The position numbers were made by a program, and so were the translations under genes. Below, in pieces: positions 12,103 through 23,685 of a stretch of 64,000 bases of DNA. The number at the start of each line of letters is the position of its first letter. Position 1 is the first letter of the stretch. This DNA is from Mallotus nudiflorus (taxonomy: Eukaryota; Streptophyta; Magnoliopsida; Malpighiales; Euphorbiaceae). Under the pieces are notes generated by a model. The model was not told where the DNA came from, searched no databases, and worked only from the letters and a program-made list of their open reading frames with translations. The stretch covers positions 145,924 to 209,923 of the forward strand of contig CANTUR010000830.1 in assembly GCA_947683625.1 (NCBI GenBank), in the 5' to 3' direction.

Positions 12103-13365
12103 CTAAGATTTTGGTTTGTTGACGACACTGCAGATTCTTCTTATTTCTCCAGGAGATGGATTGATGAGATTTCCCATCTTGACCATGGCGTTTTGCGAAA
12201 TCTGAGTTGAAAGTTGCATGATTTTTGCTGTATTCCAACACAATGCTATCAGTGGAACCTCCACTGAAAAGAACTTGATCAGACTGGAGAAGACCTTTCT
12301 TTTGTATTAAGTTCTTGAAATAATTGTTGTCGAAGGAATTGGGTGTGACTAGATCAAGTGCAGCCAAGATTGAATCACCACCAACAGCAGGACAACGACG
12401 ACGACGTGTGTTTGCGAATCCAGCATCAATATTATTAGTCCCATTTCTGTATATCCTTTCGCGAAATGTAAAGCATTGAGCTTGGCCTATAGTATGGGAA
12501 CCTGACAGACAATTTCAGCATCAAGAACCAAAAAACAAGCTGCTAGTTAAATCTATCAGAGTTGTTTGCTAGAATAGTTCCATGTTCTAATCTGACAAAG
12601 CAACCATGTCCCCAGCGTTGAGGCCTTAGCTTTGAAAACGAGAAACAAGTCTGTCAAGGCCATCCCTGAAACTGGGAAGGTCGCTGTTAGCTAGAGCTCT
12701 ACTTGCAGTCTCTGAATCCCTTCTTCCAAGCCTCACGGTCCAAGATGGCTCGCCCACCTGATATTTTACAAAACATATAAATCTTGATCAAAACTCGCTC
12801 TAATGATTTGAATGCTGAAAATGGCATGCGACACATACAAATATATAAATCTTACATATACAGATGCATCTCTTGCTGCAACCGCAAGAATATCAGCACA
12901 GGAAACCACTCCAGGGCATGTCTTCTCTACTTCAGATTTTGCTTTGTCAATGACTTCAAAACCTCTAACAGAATTCTGATTGGGCAGTGCAGACTTTTCG
13001 CTCTGGATAGATGAAGTCTCATCCAGTAGGATTGAGGCGTCACAAACCTGCGAAAACCAAATTAAGATTTATTCACAAACATCATATACATGTGTAGATA
13101 TAAATGCAAAGTCATGAAAAGGGTACCTGAACAAAGCAATCATGGAAATGCAGACAAATGAGAGACGCCGCCATTCTATATTCTCCCGCAATAGCAGTTC
13201 TGATGGAGTTCTGATAGTAATGAGTGCTTTTGGACATGTTTTATCATAAAACTTAGAGTTGAGTTGAGCCTGGCATGAGGCTGTGCTCAAAAGCAGCAAC
13301 ACAAACATGATAGTAGCTGCTGCTTTTGCTGGAGACAGAAGGAAGCTGGAAGCTGAAGTTTCCAT
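12103..13365 (-). pseudogene. Class III (secretory) plant peroxidase pseudogene
   Basis: Four exons match the classical class III peroxidase structure: exon 1 13127-13365, exon 2 12862-13047, exon 3 12592-12757, exon 4 12103-12501, with introns of 79, 104 and 90 nt. Exon 1 encodes a signal peptide (hydrophobic core MFVLLLLSTASC), then QLNSKFYDKTCP and, in a second frame, the distal haem motif HFHDCFVQ. Exon 2 carries CDASILLDE and VVSCADILAVAARD. Exon 3 has GEPSWTVRLGRRDS. Exon 4 has SHTIGQAQC with the proximal His and an F-D-N-N-Y-F block. Lesions: a 1-nt deletion in exon 1 near 13200, a TAA in exon 3 at the usual Lys of FQSKGLN, a lost GT donor after exon 3 (AT at 12590-12591), and a 1-nt insertion near the exon 4 end just before MVKMGN. 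Living homologues are secreted wall enzymes oxidising phenolics with H2O2; this copy should be non-functional. Splicing around the damage cannot be fully excluded. Confidence 0.88.
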
Positions 13366-14739
13366 TTCCTTTGGTTACGTATGCTACAGATAGTAAAAAA
13401 ATATTTCAATGGAAATTAAAATAGTTCAAGAAATAAGACGATATTGGAATTGAGATGGAGAAGAAAGCAAGGTGGTGATGCATTTATATACATGCAATTA
13501 TATGACTTGTCAATTGGCAATTGGGACTACTGTTTAATTTAATTATTGAAATGATGTGCAGCCAGCCAGCCACTGTTCAAGTTTGATGCCTCTAATTAAC
13601 AACTTGATTGGAACTTGAAATTTTCTAATTATAATAATTGTCCAATGTTATATATATATTGAGGTGTGTAGTTGAGTTATACAGTTCATCTATATTAAAG
13701 TCATATTATATTTTATTTAAAAAAAATGATATAGATAGATTAATATAACCCCCAAGCAATATGTGATGGCATTATCTCAGTCAAACATAATAAATTATAT
13801 AATGATCCTGAACTATTACTTAATTGGAAGGTAAAATAATTATATTAAAATAAGTAAGAAAATAATAAATAAATTATAAAATATGATTTTTTTAAATCAG
13901 CATACGATAGGTTTACCTATTTATTTTAAAAGTTTTTAGATTTTATTATTTTAATGAGTTATTCAACTATTATTGGATTGAGTTTTCAACTAGATATGAT
14001 AAGTTAGTGATCCTATATCACTATATAACTTCTCCTGAAAGAGCCCTATCTTTTTCATGCATGATTAATTATTGGTTACTGCCAATTTAATCTAATCTAA
14101 TCTAATCCAGGATCTTAATCTAATATATATATATGTGGAGAAGAATTCACTCCGGACTATGTGAAGCATATAATTGTTAATACAAAATGAAAAAAAAATG
14201 TAATACAAGTTATATATTATTAATAGTACTCACTTGTCAATCATTATTATTGAAATAAGTTGGTAGGAATTATTTTCGCTTATCAAAATTAACCTTTATT
14301 TTGTATATTTTGTATAATGAAAAGAAAAAACAAGAACAACAATAATAAATTATTATTTTTCTTTTAAAATATTAATATATGATTATTTTTTTACACCATA
14401 TTTAATATATATCTCTCGTACAATTTATTGTCAAAATAATTTTATTTTTTCTATTTTTCAATTTTATGAATTAAATATGAAATACTGACAAAAAAAAAAC
14501 TTCTTATACCTATTAAAACTATTTAGATTTAACGATATATTTTTTTAATTTAAATAATAAATATTTAAAATTCACTAAATTCTAATTAATTTGATTCACC
14601 TAACAGGATTAATTTGATTCACTTGACAGGATTATAAGAGTAGCAAACTATTTACAGATAATTTTTGATGTTTTCTATTAATTATGTTTTTTTCTCATGA
14701 AGTTGATTTATTATTGATTCAGATATAGCTCATCCTTGT
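13366..14739. other. Upstream flank of the peroxidase pseudogene and AT-rich spacer
   Basis: The first 300 bp lie upstream of the peroxidase start and presumably held its promoter. A TATA-like TATATA on the minus strand lies near 13485-13492, about 120 bp upstream of the ATG. The rest is AT-rich spacer up to the target-site duplication of the next retrotransposon (CTTGT at 14735-14739). A short (AATCT)n-like run lies near 14090-14107. No gene was recognised. Confidence 0.45.
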
Positions 14740-15107
14740 TGATAACTGGTTTCCGGGACTCCTGGGCTGAACGTCCTGCAAAGCATTGAACAGAGGGCAA
14801 GGTGAGAGGTGGGGGGAATCCCCACAAACACTCCGATGCCTAAGTTAGAGAATAGAAAGCGGGTGGATGAAAGATAGCTTGAGTATGTGTGAATGAGATG
14901 TCCTCTAATGAGGGGTATATGGTGTTATATATAGTGATACTCAAACCTCGGAGGAATAGGAATCCTTGTGGGAGAGTATTCCTACTTCAGTTAGGATTCC
15001 TCTTTGAGGTAGTTCCTTGGACGAATCTGTCTTCTCCTTTGTCCATGTGTTCCTATTTAGGGTGGTGGAGGACCCCTAATTAGGTGGAAACATTCTAGAT
15101 GGTATCA
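14740..15107 (-). repeat. 3' LTR of the Tat-type element
   Basis: It has TG...CA termini with the longer inverted ends TGATA/TATCA and is the same length as the copy at 27096-27463. In element orientation it lies downstream of the polypurine tract. The 5-bp duplicated target CTTGT precedes it at 14735-14739. Confidence 0.93.
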
Positions 15108-15125
15108 AGAGTCCCCCCCTGGAGT
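15108..15125 (-). other. Polypurine tract of the Tat-type element
   Basis: On the minus strand the bases just before the 3' LTR read CCAGGGGGGGACTCT, a G-rich purine run with a short tail, as expected of the plus-strand primer for reverse transcription. The position, directly abutting the LTR, confirms the minus orientation. Confidence 0.75.
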
Positions 15126-15377
15126 ATGCGGATATTTATGTCCATTGTGTCCGAGTAAGATGCAGTGGTGCCTCTATACGGGTGATAAGATGCAAGTGAG
15201 CTGAGGTGGCCAGCGTTCGTCGCAATAAGCAGAGCTTGGTGCCAAGTATCTTTGGTTGATTTGTCATCGAATCATAATCTGTGGAACTGGGGTACCTAAT
15301 GAGGGAGTACGATCAACGCAATAGATTAACTCGTTCATTTTAAGATAAGACGGAACCAGTTACTACTGGATTTGTAG

Positions 15378-15892
15378 ATGCTTGGCACAAGGGCGTGAGG
15401 CTTACATACTTAGATCCTCAGTACTATGGAAGCGACCTGAGGGTGCCAGCTTCAGTCACTGGACTATATGAGCGACATAAATGCTTGGCACAGGGGCGCG
15501 AGGCTTACATGCTCGGATCCTCAGTACTACGGAAGCGACCTGAGGGTGCCAGCTTCAGTCATTGGACTTTACGAGACTTAGATGCTCGGCACAGGGGCGC
15601 GAGGCTTACATGCTTGGATCCTCAGTACTACGGAAGCGACCTGAGGGTGCCAGCTTCAGTCAGTGGACTTTATGTGAGCGAGACTTAGATGCTCAGCACA
15701 GGGGCACGAGGCTTACATGCTCGGATCCTCAGTACTACGGAAGTGACCTGAGGGTGCCAGCTTCAGTCATTGGACTTTATGTGAGCGAGACTTAGATGCT
15801 CGGCACAGGGGCGCAAGGCTTACATGCTCGGATCCTCAGTACTACAGAAGCGACCTGAGGGTGCCAGCTTCAGTCACTAGACTTTATAAGGA
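15378..15892. repeat. Five-unit ~104-bp tandem array in the 3' untranslated part of the Tat-type element
   Basis: Successive units start at 15378, 15481, 15582, 15689 and 15796, giving periods of 103, 101, 107 and 107 bp. Each begins ATGCTYGGCACAGGGGCG and contains GGATCCTCAGTACTACGGAA and GACCTGAGGGTGCCAGCTTC. The units differ by point changes and by short length variation near their ends (GTGAGCGAGACTT present or absent). Array reading frames look long only because the unit itself has an open frame; there is no sign that it encodes a protein. Confidence 0.93.
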
Positions 15893-16170
15893 ATGGTCTA
15901 GGAGTGATGATTGGAACGTTTCCCGATTCACTTGATGGAGTGGCCCATTCGAAAATGTGAGTGGGCCAACACAGGGTGATTTCATTTCAACTCTTGAGAT
16001 CATGTGATTGATGCGACATTTCATGTGTCAGTGATCGAAACGCTCGTACAGCCGTCATTGCGACTCTTCGCCTAATGGGTTTTTTTATTCCCAATATGCC
16101 CTTGGTGGTCTAAGGAGGAGCGCAGTAATAATGGGGGCAGTTAATGGCATGCTTTCAGGTCCTTCCATGT
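15893..16170. other. Region between the tandem array and the antisense gene
   Basis: No coding sequence is recognised. In relation to the + strand antisense gene this is its proximal upstream region, with a TATA box at its right edge (16171). Confidence 0.5.
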
Positions 16171-16182
16171 CTATATAAATAC
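16171..16182 (+). promoter_or_regulatory. TATA box of the antisense gene in the Tat-type element
   Basis: CTATATAAATAC is a strong plant TATA box match and lies 212 bp upstream of the first good ATG (16383) of the antisense gene, on the same (+) strand. A transcription start about 30 bp downstream would give a roughly 170-nt pyrimidine-rich leader. This would be transcription opposite to the retrotransposon's own, so a separate promoter is needed. The inference rests on motif and position only. Confidence 0.6.
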
Positions 16183-16382
16183 TATTGCGTTTGCTAACTG
16201 GCACATTTTGCTTTCTTTCACTCTTTCATTCTGTTTTTACTGCGTTTCTACTGCATTCACCATTTTTATTCCTTCCTACCATAACTCTCGCTTGAGGTTT
16301 CCAGGTGATTCTTTCATCATTTCTTCCTTCTCTTTTTTGCCCCTCTTTTTTTTGTCATTGGGTTTTCGTTCCCTTCTTTGCT

Positions 16383-18232
16383 ATGGCTCCTCGGGAAGAG
16401 ATTAGCTCTGACCTCTTTGTGTCCAACATAGATAGTGAATTGCTAGGGTGGTACCGACGACGGTTTTGCATCCCCGCCGATTATGCTCTCCATACTGTAG
16501 ATAGAAGGTTTAGGGCCCATACCCCTATATCGGGGCTAAATAGATTAGTGGTGTACTTCGACTAGTTAGAGGGGGGTCTGAAATTTCCCTTGGATCCCTT
16601 TATCAAGGATTTCCTTAATAGAAATAACATTGCGCTCGGTCAGCTTCATCTGAATAGTTATCGAATACTGACCGGGTTCATCCAGCTAATGCATGAGGAG
16701 GGTAGGGTTCCTGATCTAGACGTCCTCTGGTATTTGTATAGGCTGACTAGGAAGAAGGGAGAGCTGATGTTCTCCCTTTTGGCTTTACCCAACCATTCCC
16801 TCTTTGTTAAACTGTCGGATCTTCACAAGAAGTGGAGATACCATTTTTTTGTTGTGGAACATCAATCGGACTTCCTAGATGTTTAAAGCATGTGGTCAGA
16901 CGAGTGTCATAAAGTGACCCGTCCAGCGAAACTTTTCGATCCGAATACGGAATTAGTTTTGTGACTACATCTAGACGGACTCGCTGAAACTCGATCCATA
17001 GAGGATGCATCCCGGAGGTATTTATGGAGAGTTTGTCCAAGTCGCGACCATTGCCCTAGTATGAATTTTGTTTTGAGTTTTGTTTTATCTAACTAGTCTT
17101 ATCTTTTCGTCTATAGATGGCTGACTTTTTTTATTTTACGGGTGGGATTTCCCTAGTAGATGAGCCAGCTGCAGTGGAGGATTGCCGGGATTATCCTTCC
17201 CCTGAAGCTGAGGCTCCCGCTGCTCCGGAGGCCGTTCCTGTCGATCCTAAGGGCAAAGCAATAATGGAATGTGAGCGGTCGAAACGTGTCAGATGACGAA
17301 AAAGGCGACTGATCAAAGCAGAGTCAGATGCGGAGGGGCTGGATGAAGAGATTTATGTCCAACGTCCCCGATTATCTGGTTGTCCGGATATGCGGGGCTG
17401 GATATTGAAAAAGATGAAGCCCCCGAGCATCTCCAACAGTCAAGTACGGGACCAGTACGCCGAGTCGCTGTGGTTACCCGGAGACATGCAGCGTTGGTCG
17501 GACGATGGACCGGACGGATTGCTCGATTTTATGATCGGCCAGTCACTGGAGGTAATGGAGTTTGTGGTACTTGATATAACTATTTGTAGTGGGATTTTGG
17601 CTAAGTTATTTAGTTATTTTTGGCAGATGACTCAGGCCTTGCTGCTGGCTAAGGATTAGTACTTCTACTTGAAGAGCCAGTACAGCTTGAAGGAAGCGGA
17701 GGTGGGGACGATCACTATAGATTTTGAGAAAAAATTGGATAGCGCCAAAGCAGCTCTGGAGTACTGCCAGACAAGATATGCAGAGGCTAAATCTGACACA
17801 AAGGCGAATCAGAAGAAGGTTTCTGAACTAGAACATAGCCAGGCCTAGCTGACAAGGAGGATCGAGGAGCAGGATCTTCAGATTGCTGGACTTCATGAGA
17901 GGCTAGCTGAGCTTGAGAAATCTCATGCCAATGATAAGAAGACATATCAGAGCATAGTAGGGGGGTTTCTCAAAGCTTACCGGGTAGAATGCAAAAGGAT
18001 CTTGCTCTCTCAAGACTCAGGATTGGATCTGGGGGCCTTAGATCGGTTAACCCCAGCCGAACTGGCAAGGCTTGCTGCAGAGGATGACGCCTATCGAAAG
18101 GTCAGTTCCTTTTCTTTGAGGGAGTCTGAAGAGGCCGTTGCTACAGCTGGGTCTGACGAGCATCCAGAGGCTGCTAATGATGCTTCCCCCTCAGTTTTCG
18201 GGACAGGGGGTCTGGGTGTAGAGATACTATAG
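16383..18232 (+). pseudogene. Antisense ORF of a Tat-type retrotransposon (putative gypsy-type transposon domain, PF04195-like)
   Basis: Start ATG is at 16383 (MAPREEISSDLF). Part 1 (16383 to ~17058) resembles the plant 'putative gypsy type transposon' domain: a tryptophan-rich RRRFCIPADY start, the GGLKFPLDPFIKDFL block, LHLNSYRIL and KKWRYHFFVVE. Part 2 (17117-17551) is acidic/proline-rich, then LKKMKPPSIS. Part 3 (17627-18232) has a long Glu/Lys/Ala/Leu heptad region, probably coiled coil, from about 17690 to 17950. Intron-like junctions are GTATGA...CTATAG (17059-17116) and GTAATG...TTGGCAG (17552-17626); the phase of the first does not fit exactly, so an indel or another donor is likely. 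In-frame stops are at 16563, 16884, 16962, 17294, 17657 and 17846. Family function is unknown. It converges with pol, whose integrase ends near 18370. Confidence 0.8.
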
Positions 18233-18289
18233 TAGATAGGTTTTATGTATCTCTTTTTTTTTTTTTTAATAATCAGTTGTAAAGATATT

Positions 18290-18310
18290 CTTTATCAATA
18301 AAGATAGTTT
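18290..18310 (+). terminator. Candidate polyadenylation signal of the antisense gene
   Basis: CAATAAAG lies about 65 bp after the stop of the antisense gene, following a T-rich stretch and TTGTAAAG, the arrangement expected of a plant 3' end. It falls in the short gap between the two convergent genes of the element. Confidence 0.4.
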
Positions 18311-18369
18311 TCATTGAATCAAATTATATGCTCGAATATAAGATTACTAATAATATTTTCTGATGGAGT

Positions 18370-21300
18370 TTGAGTTCCAGAACCTCAGTAGTTCTTTGCC
18401 TCCTCTCTCTCTGAGTTTATATGCCCCCTTTGTTATGCATTCTGAGATCTGATATGGACCTTCCCAATTAGGGCCTAACTTGCTGGTACTGGAGGTGCCT
18501 TTACCTATATCTACTCTTCTGAGTACCCAATCGCCCGTCCTGAAATTCTCTGTTGGTTTACGCAGATGGTGGTACCGAGTTATCCTTTGCCAATGTGCCT
18601 CTACCGTTGCTGCCGCTTGTTCTCTTCATTCCTCTAGTATGTGAAGGCATATTCGTGCATTGATGTTATTGACGGCGTGGTCGAGGTCTTGGTTTACCCG
18701 GTAACTTGGGTACCTAAACTCTACTGGAATTACTGCATCTATGCTGTAAGTTAGTCTGAACGGTATTTCTTCAGTAGATGATCGGGGTGTGGTTCTGTAG
18801 GCCTAGATTACATTGTTTAGCTCTTTGACCCAATTCCCTTTCTTGTCATCGAGTCTTTTCTTCAACCCTTGCATGAGGATTCTGTTTGTGACCTCAGTTT
18901 GTCCGTTCGTTTGCGGGTGAGTTACTGAGGTGAAGCGCAGTTTTATGCCAAGGTCTGAGTAGAAACTTCTGAATTTATGGTTGTTAAAATATTTACCATT
19001 GTCTGTAATTAAAGTGTGGGGGATGCCGAATCTGCAAATGATTTCCTTCCAGAAAAAGTGCTATATCCGGGCTTCTGTGATGGTTGGGACTGCTTCTGCT
19101 TCTACCCATTTCATGAAATGGTCAATGGCCACGATTAAGAACTTTTTCTATGAGGTAGATAGAGGAAAAGGACCCAAGATGTCCATCCCCCACATGGCGA
19201 AAGGCCTTGGGCTGCCAATGGGATGCAAAGGCCAAGATTTATGGCTAAAGTCGGGCGTGGTGCTGGCGCTGGTGACATGATTGTGTTAGCTGCTGGGCAT
19301 CCTTGGACATGGTAGGCTAGTAATACCCCTGGAGCAGAGCCTTTCTAGTGAGCGAATATTGGGACTTGTGTGCACCACAGATTCCTTCATGGATTTCTCT
19401 TAGTATGTAATTTCCCTCCTCTGGGGAAATGCATTTCGACCAAAGGTGTGAGAGGGATTTTTGGTAGAGCTCCCCTCGGTGGATGGAATAGTGTGCTACT
19501 TTGGCTTTGAGCTTCCGAGCTTGCAGCTTGTCTTCCGAAAGCGTGCCATGTTTAAAATATTGGATGATGGGCTGTATCCATTCTGAGACTGCTTGTGTTC
19601 TAAAAATTTCACTATCCTCTGTGCTGGGATTGGTGAGTGATTCGGTGAAATCTATATCCCTAAATGCTTGACTATTCTCAGCTGCGAATTTAGCAAGGTA
19701 ATCGGCCTCAGAGTTGTCTTCTCTGGGAATCTGGACAATATTCCATTGGCCTCCGTCTTGCTCAATGTGTTGCAAAAGTCGCCTGGCTTTGTCTACGTAC
19801 TTGGCGATGCAGGCATCTTTGACTTGAAATGCTCCGCTGACTTAGTTGACTACTAGTTAGGAATCCGAGTGTATAATGAGGTGTTCGGCCCTGACTTTCG
19901 CGGCTAGTTTCAACCTTGTAATGAGTGCTTCGTATTCAGCCACATTGTTGGTGGAGTTATACTTTATGCAGACTGCGTACTGGATATGAACTTTATGTGA
20001 TCCCCTAAGGATTATTCCCACACCGGAACCGTGAGCTGAGGATGCTCCGTCGACATAGAGCTTCCATTCTGGCATCTTGGTCAAGGTTATATCTTTCGAA
20101 GCCATTTATTATACAAAATTCGCTAAGGCCTGGGCTTTCATCTGCTGTCGAGGTTCATAATCAATATCGAACTCGCCGAGTAAGATCGACCATTGCACTA
20201 GCCTACCTGAAGTCTCTGGTCTCTGTAATATTTTGTACAGTGGAAAACGAGATCGGACCACGATATGGTGAGCTTAGAAGTAGTGACAAAGCTTTCGAGA
20301 AGTATGAACCACAGCTAAGGCTAATTTTTCCAGCATGGGGTATCGGACTTCAGGTCCTCAGAGCATCTTACTAACATAGTAGACAGGGCTTTACTGGCTT
20401 CCATCTTCCCTTATCAGTACTAAGGCGATGCATTCTCAACCAACGGATAGGTATAAGTATAAGGTCTAATTTGGTATTGGACGACTGATTAATGGTGGGG
20501 AAGATAAGAATCTTTTAATTTCTTCAAATGTTGTTTGGCAATCAGCGGACCACTGAAACTTACCAGAACTTTTGAGAGCTCAGAACAATGGTAGACATCG
20601 CCTAGCTGAGCAAGAAATAAAGCACCCCAGTGTGGTTATTCTTCCGTTTAGCTTTTGTATATCATGGATGCTTTTTGGTGCTGCCATGTTGAGTATGGCT
20701 TCCATTTTTTCTGGGTTGGCTTCAATGCCTCGGTGGGAAATCATGAACCCCAGGAATTTATTGGCTTGGACTCCGAAGACGCATTTATCAGGATTTAACT
20801 TGATCCTGGATTGGCTTAGTAACTGGAGGACTTGATCCATGTTCGCTGGGTGGTGCTCAGAGTGCTTGCTTTTGATGATGATGTCATCCATATATACCTC
20901 CACACTGGTCCCAATCTGGCTCTAAAGGACTTGGTTCATCATTCTTTGGTATGTGGCTCTGGCATTTTTCAATCCGAAGGGCATTACCTTGTAGCAGTAC
21001 AGCCCTTCGTGTGTGATGAAGGATATTTTCTCCTGGTCTTCTTTCTTCATGGGGATTTGGTGATAACCTTGAGCTGCATCTACGAAGCTATATAGGTCAT
21101 GGCCAGCGGTGGAATCGATGAACTGATCAATCGTTGGTAACGGGTAGTTGTCTTTGGGGCATGCCTGGTTGAGGTTGGTGTAGTCTACACACATTATGTA
21201 CTTCCTATTTGCTTTCTTGACGAGTACTATGTTGGCAACCCAGTCCGGGTGAGTAACCTCTTTAATGAATCTGGCTGCTAAAAGCTTCACTGTTTCTTTG

Positions 21301-22118
21301 GCAATGATCTTTTTTCTTTCGTAGGCGAAAGTTCTTTTCTTCTGTGCTACTGGCTTGGCCCCTAGTTTGATGTTTAGGCAGTGACAGGCAACCCGTGGGT
21401 CCACGCCGATGATCTCGGAGGCTTGAGAAGCAAAATCTTTTGAATGTCTAATAAGGACGTTCCTTAATGTGTCTTTGATGTCTTGATTAAGGGCATTACC
21501 AATTTTCACGGATTTTCCTCCCCTGATTTGCAATGTCTCCGTGTCTTCCACCAGTTGTGGATTAGCGCCTTGCTTCTTAATTTCCCATGCTTCCAAATGA
21601 AAAGCTTCTGCCAGAGATTTCATGGTCATCTGATAGCATTGTCTGGCCATCTGTTGATCTCCCCTGACAGTAAGGGTCCCCATTTTGACTGGGATTTTCA
21701 TGGTTAATTACCGAATGCTGGTGACTGCATCTGCTTCATAAAGTACCGATCGCCCTATTATCCCATTATAGGCTAGTGGTATGTCTACCACGTTGAATGG
21801 GGTCCGAACGATTTTTGTTTCCTCATCCTCTTGGTTTCCGAATTCTAGATCCAGATTGACAGTCCCCATTGGTTGCACCGTTCCTCCATAAAAACTAGTG
21901 ATGGGGTTCTGGATGGCCGTTAGGTTGGTGATGGAGCCGCCCATAGCTTTGTACGCATTCCAAGATAAAACATTGATAGCACTCCCATTATCGACTAATA
22001 GCCTTTTGACCCAATACTTATTTATGCATACGGTTATCACCAGGGCATCACTGTGAGGGTGATGTATATGTGAATTGTCTTCCGAGTTAAGAATGCTATT
22101 ACTTTTACCAGGTATCAT
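18370..22118 (-). pseudogene. pol of the Tat-type element (PR-RT-RNaseH-INT), degraded
   Basis: Protease: 21708-22118, with the active-site-like LLVDNGSAINVL near its start and IIGRSVLYEADAV at its end; Asn replaces the more usual Thr/Ser/Gly after the catalytic Asp. RT: 21701 down to about 20580, with WVANIVLVKKANRKY, VDYTNLNQACPKDNYPLP, DAAQGYHQI, the MPFGLKNA block and an intact YMDD at about 20889. A TAG at about 20919 interrupts RT just before YMDD. RNase H: 19857-20105 with LYVDGASSAHGSGVG and NNVAEYEAL, then LIIHSDS. Integrase: HEGICGAHKSQY zinc-finger start in 19317-19775; the core continues to about 18370 through frameshifts and stops, with ITDNGKYF, HPQTNGQTEV and AYRTTPRSS still readable. 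The order and the link from RT to RNase H agree with Ty3/gypsy. It is non-functional because of multiple stops. Confidence 0.88.
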
Positions 22119-23680
22119 TTTTCCTCTACTGCGTTTTAATCATTTCCCGGTATTTTCTCCTCCCACAATCATGTTGATCATTCCAATCGGTTCTTTCCTA
22201 ACTTTCTTTGCCTCAGCTTTGTCACGGTCATGGTTTTCCATGTTTTCGTGTCTCCTCGATGCGTCAGTGAAATTATCAAGCTTTCCCCGCTGCACTAGTT
22301 TTTCTATGGCACTCTTCAGTTCTCTGCAGCCTTCTGTGTTATGGCCGTATTCTCTGTGGTACTCACAGTACTAGCTTCTATCATGAGTAAATCTCCGGCT
22401 TGGGCTAATTCTTTTGGCTGGTGTAATTTCCACTCCATTCTGCCTGACCCACATGAGGATCCTTAATCGAGAAGTGTTCAGGGGTGTATATCTATCTGCT
22501 TCCCTATCAAATTTGTCTGCCGGAGCTCTAAAATTCATTTTTGGGAAGCTTACTCATCTCTACTTTGGCCGTTCATCTCTAGTTGGTGGCCTATCTTCTT
22601 CTCGATGCATCCTCCTGTCCTCGTCCATCTTTATCATCCGAACCGCTATCGCCATTGCCTCGTCAAAGGTACTCAATTCTTTAGTCATTAATTTTTCGTT
22701 TAGCTTGCCGAGTCTAGTGCCATTTTTCAAAGCTTCTATGGCGACTTCATCAACGAGGTGCTCAATCTATATAACTGTTTTATTGAAACGGTCAAGGTAA
22801 CTTCGTAGAGACTCGTCAGCTTCCTACCGGCACACCCGGAGGTCATCGATGTTTTTTGCATAAGGGATTTTGGTGATAAATCTAATATGGAACTGCTCGG
22901 CTAAGTCTTCAAAAGAAGTGACAGTATTCTCCGGGAGCTGATGAAACCATTTTTGGGCGCTTTTTATGAGTGTACTTGGGAAGACTCTGCACATGATTCC
23001 ATCGTTCACATTCTGAAGCAGCATCTTTATTCGGAAAGTAGATATATGACTAATAGGGTCTCCTGTCCCATCGTACTGATCGAGCTGCGGGATTCTGAAC
23101 TTACTAGGAATCTCCATTTGAATTATTCTGCTGACAAATGGAGTTCTGCTATCCATCACCCATTCTTCTTCCTTTCTAGGTTTAGTCCGGGCCTTGTTTA
23201 TTGCTTCCTCAACCTTTTATGCTAATTTCGAATCATCGAGAGCTGGGATGGACGAACTACACTCCCCTTTTGGTACTTTACCCTTCCCTGTGCTTGTCCC
23301 TGGAGCCTGTCGGGGTGCTGCATTATTATTATTTGGAGCTAGTTCAGTATGCTCGCTCTGTATTATAGCGCTTAGCTGTTGTTACATCAAGGTTATTTGT
23401 GCCTGAATATTTTTTATCATGGCGTCTTTGCTTGCTTGGTCAAGGCCGAGTGTTTGGGTTACTGTGTTTAGGTTTAGAGTAGTTATTGCTGGTGTTTCTA
23501 ATAGGCTTGGAAAAGGTATTGAGGGTAATGATCGATGGTGCTGCAGCGGAGCGTAATATGGGAGATCTGTTCCCAAGGACGGATATCTCGGAGTGTTTTC
23601 CGGAGGTAAAGATGTATGACCGGATGTGGCCCCAACAAGCTGCAAGGTAGGCGGTGGTATTATTACTGGGAAAGGGCTTG
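22119..23680 (-). pseudogene. gag (main part) of the Tat-type element
   Basis: The central retrotransposon Gag domain is at 22824-23159: a FRIPQLDQYDGTGDPISHIS start, CRVFPSTLIKSAQKWFHQL, then a FEDLAEQFHIRF stretch. This is the pattern of plant Tat/Athila Gag proteins. Downstream, near 22320-22370, a short CEYHREYGHNTEGCREL motif is a CCHC-like zinc knuckle. Stops occur at about 23379-23381 and after VCR near 22821, with more further on. The N-terminal frame is open up to the solo LTR junction at 23680 and carries on beyond it at 26945-27023. Confidence 0.85.
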
Positions 23681-23685
23681 AAAGG

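Noticed and set aside
15395..15795. Two overlapping frames with a repeated peptide ending in GLYVSET
   Set aside because: They are translations of the ~104-bp tandem array; the unit has an open frame by chance and no start context or homologue.
17552..17626. Continuous reading frame through 17390-17659 in the antisense gene
   Set aside because: The 75-nt middle part is T-rich with GTAATG...TTTTTGGCAG borders and is better explained as an in-frame intron; kept as uncertain in the gene entry.
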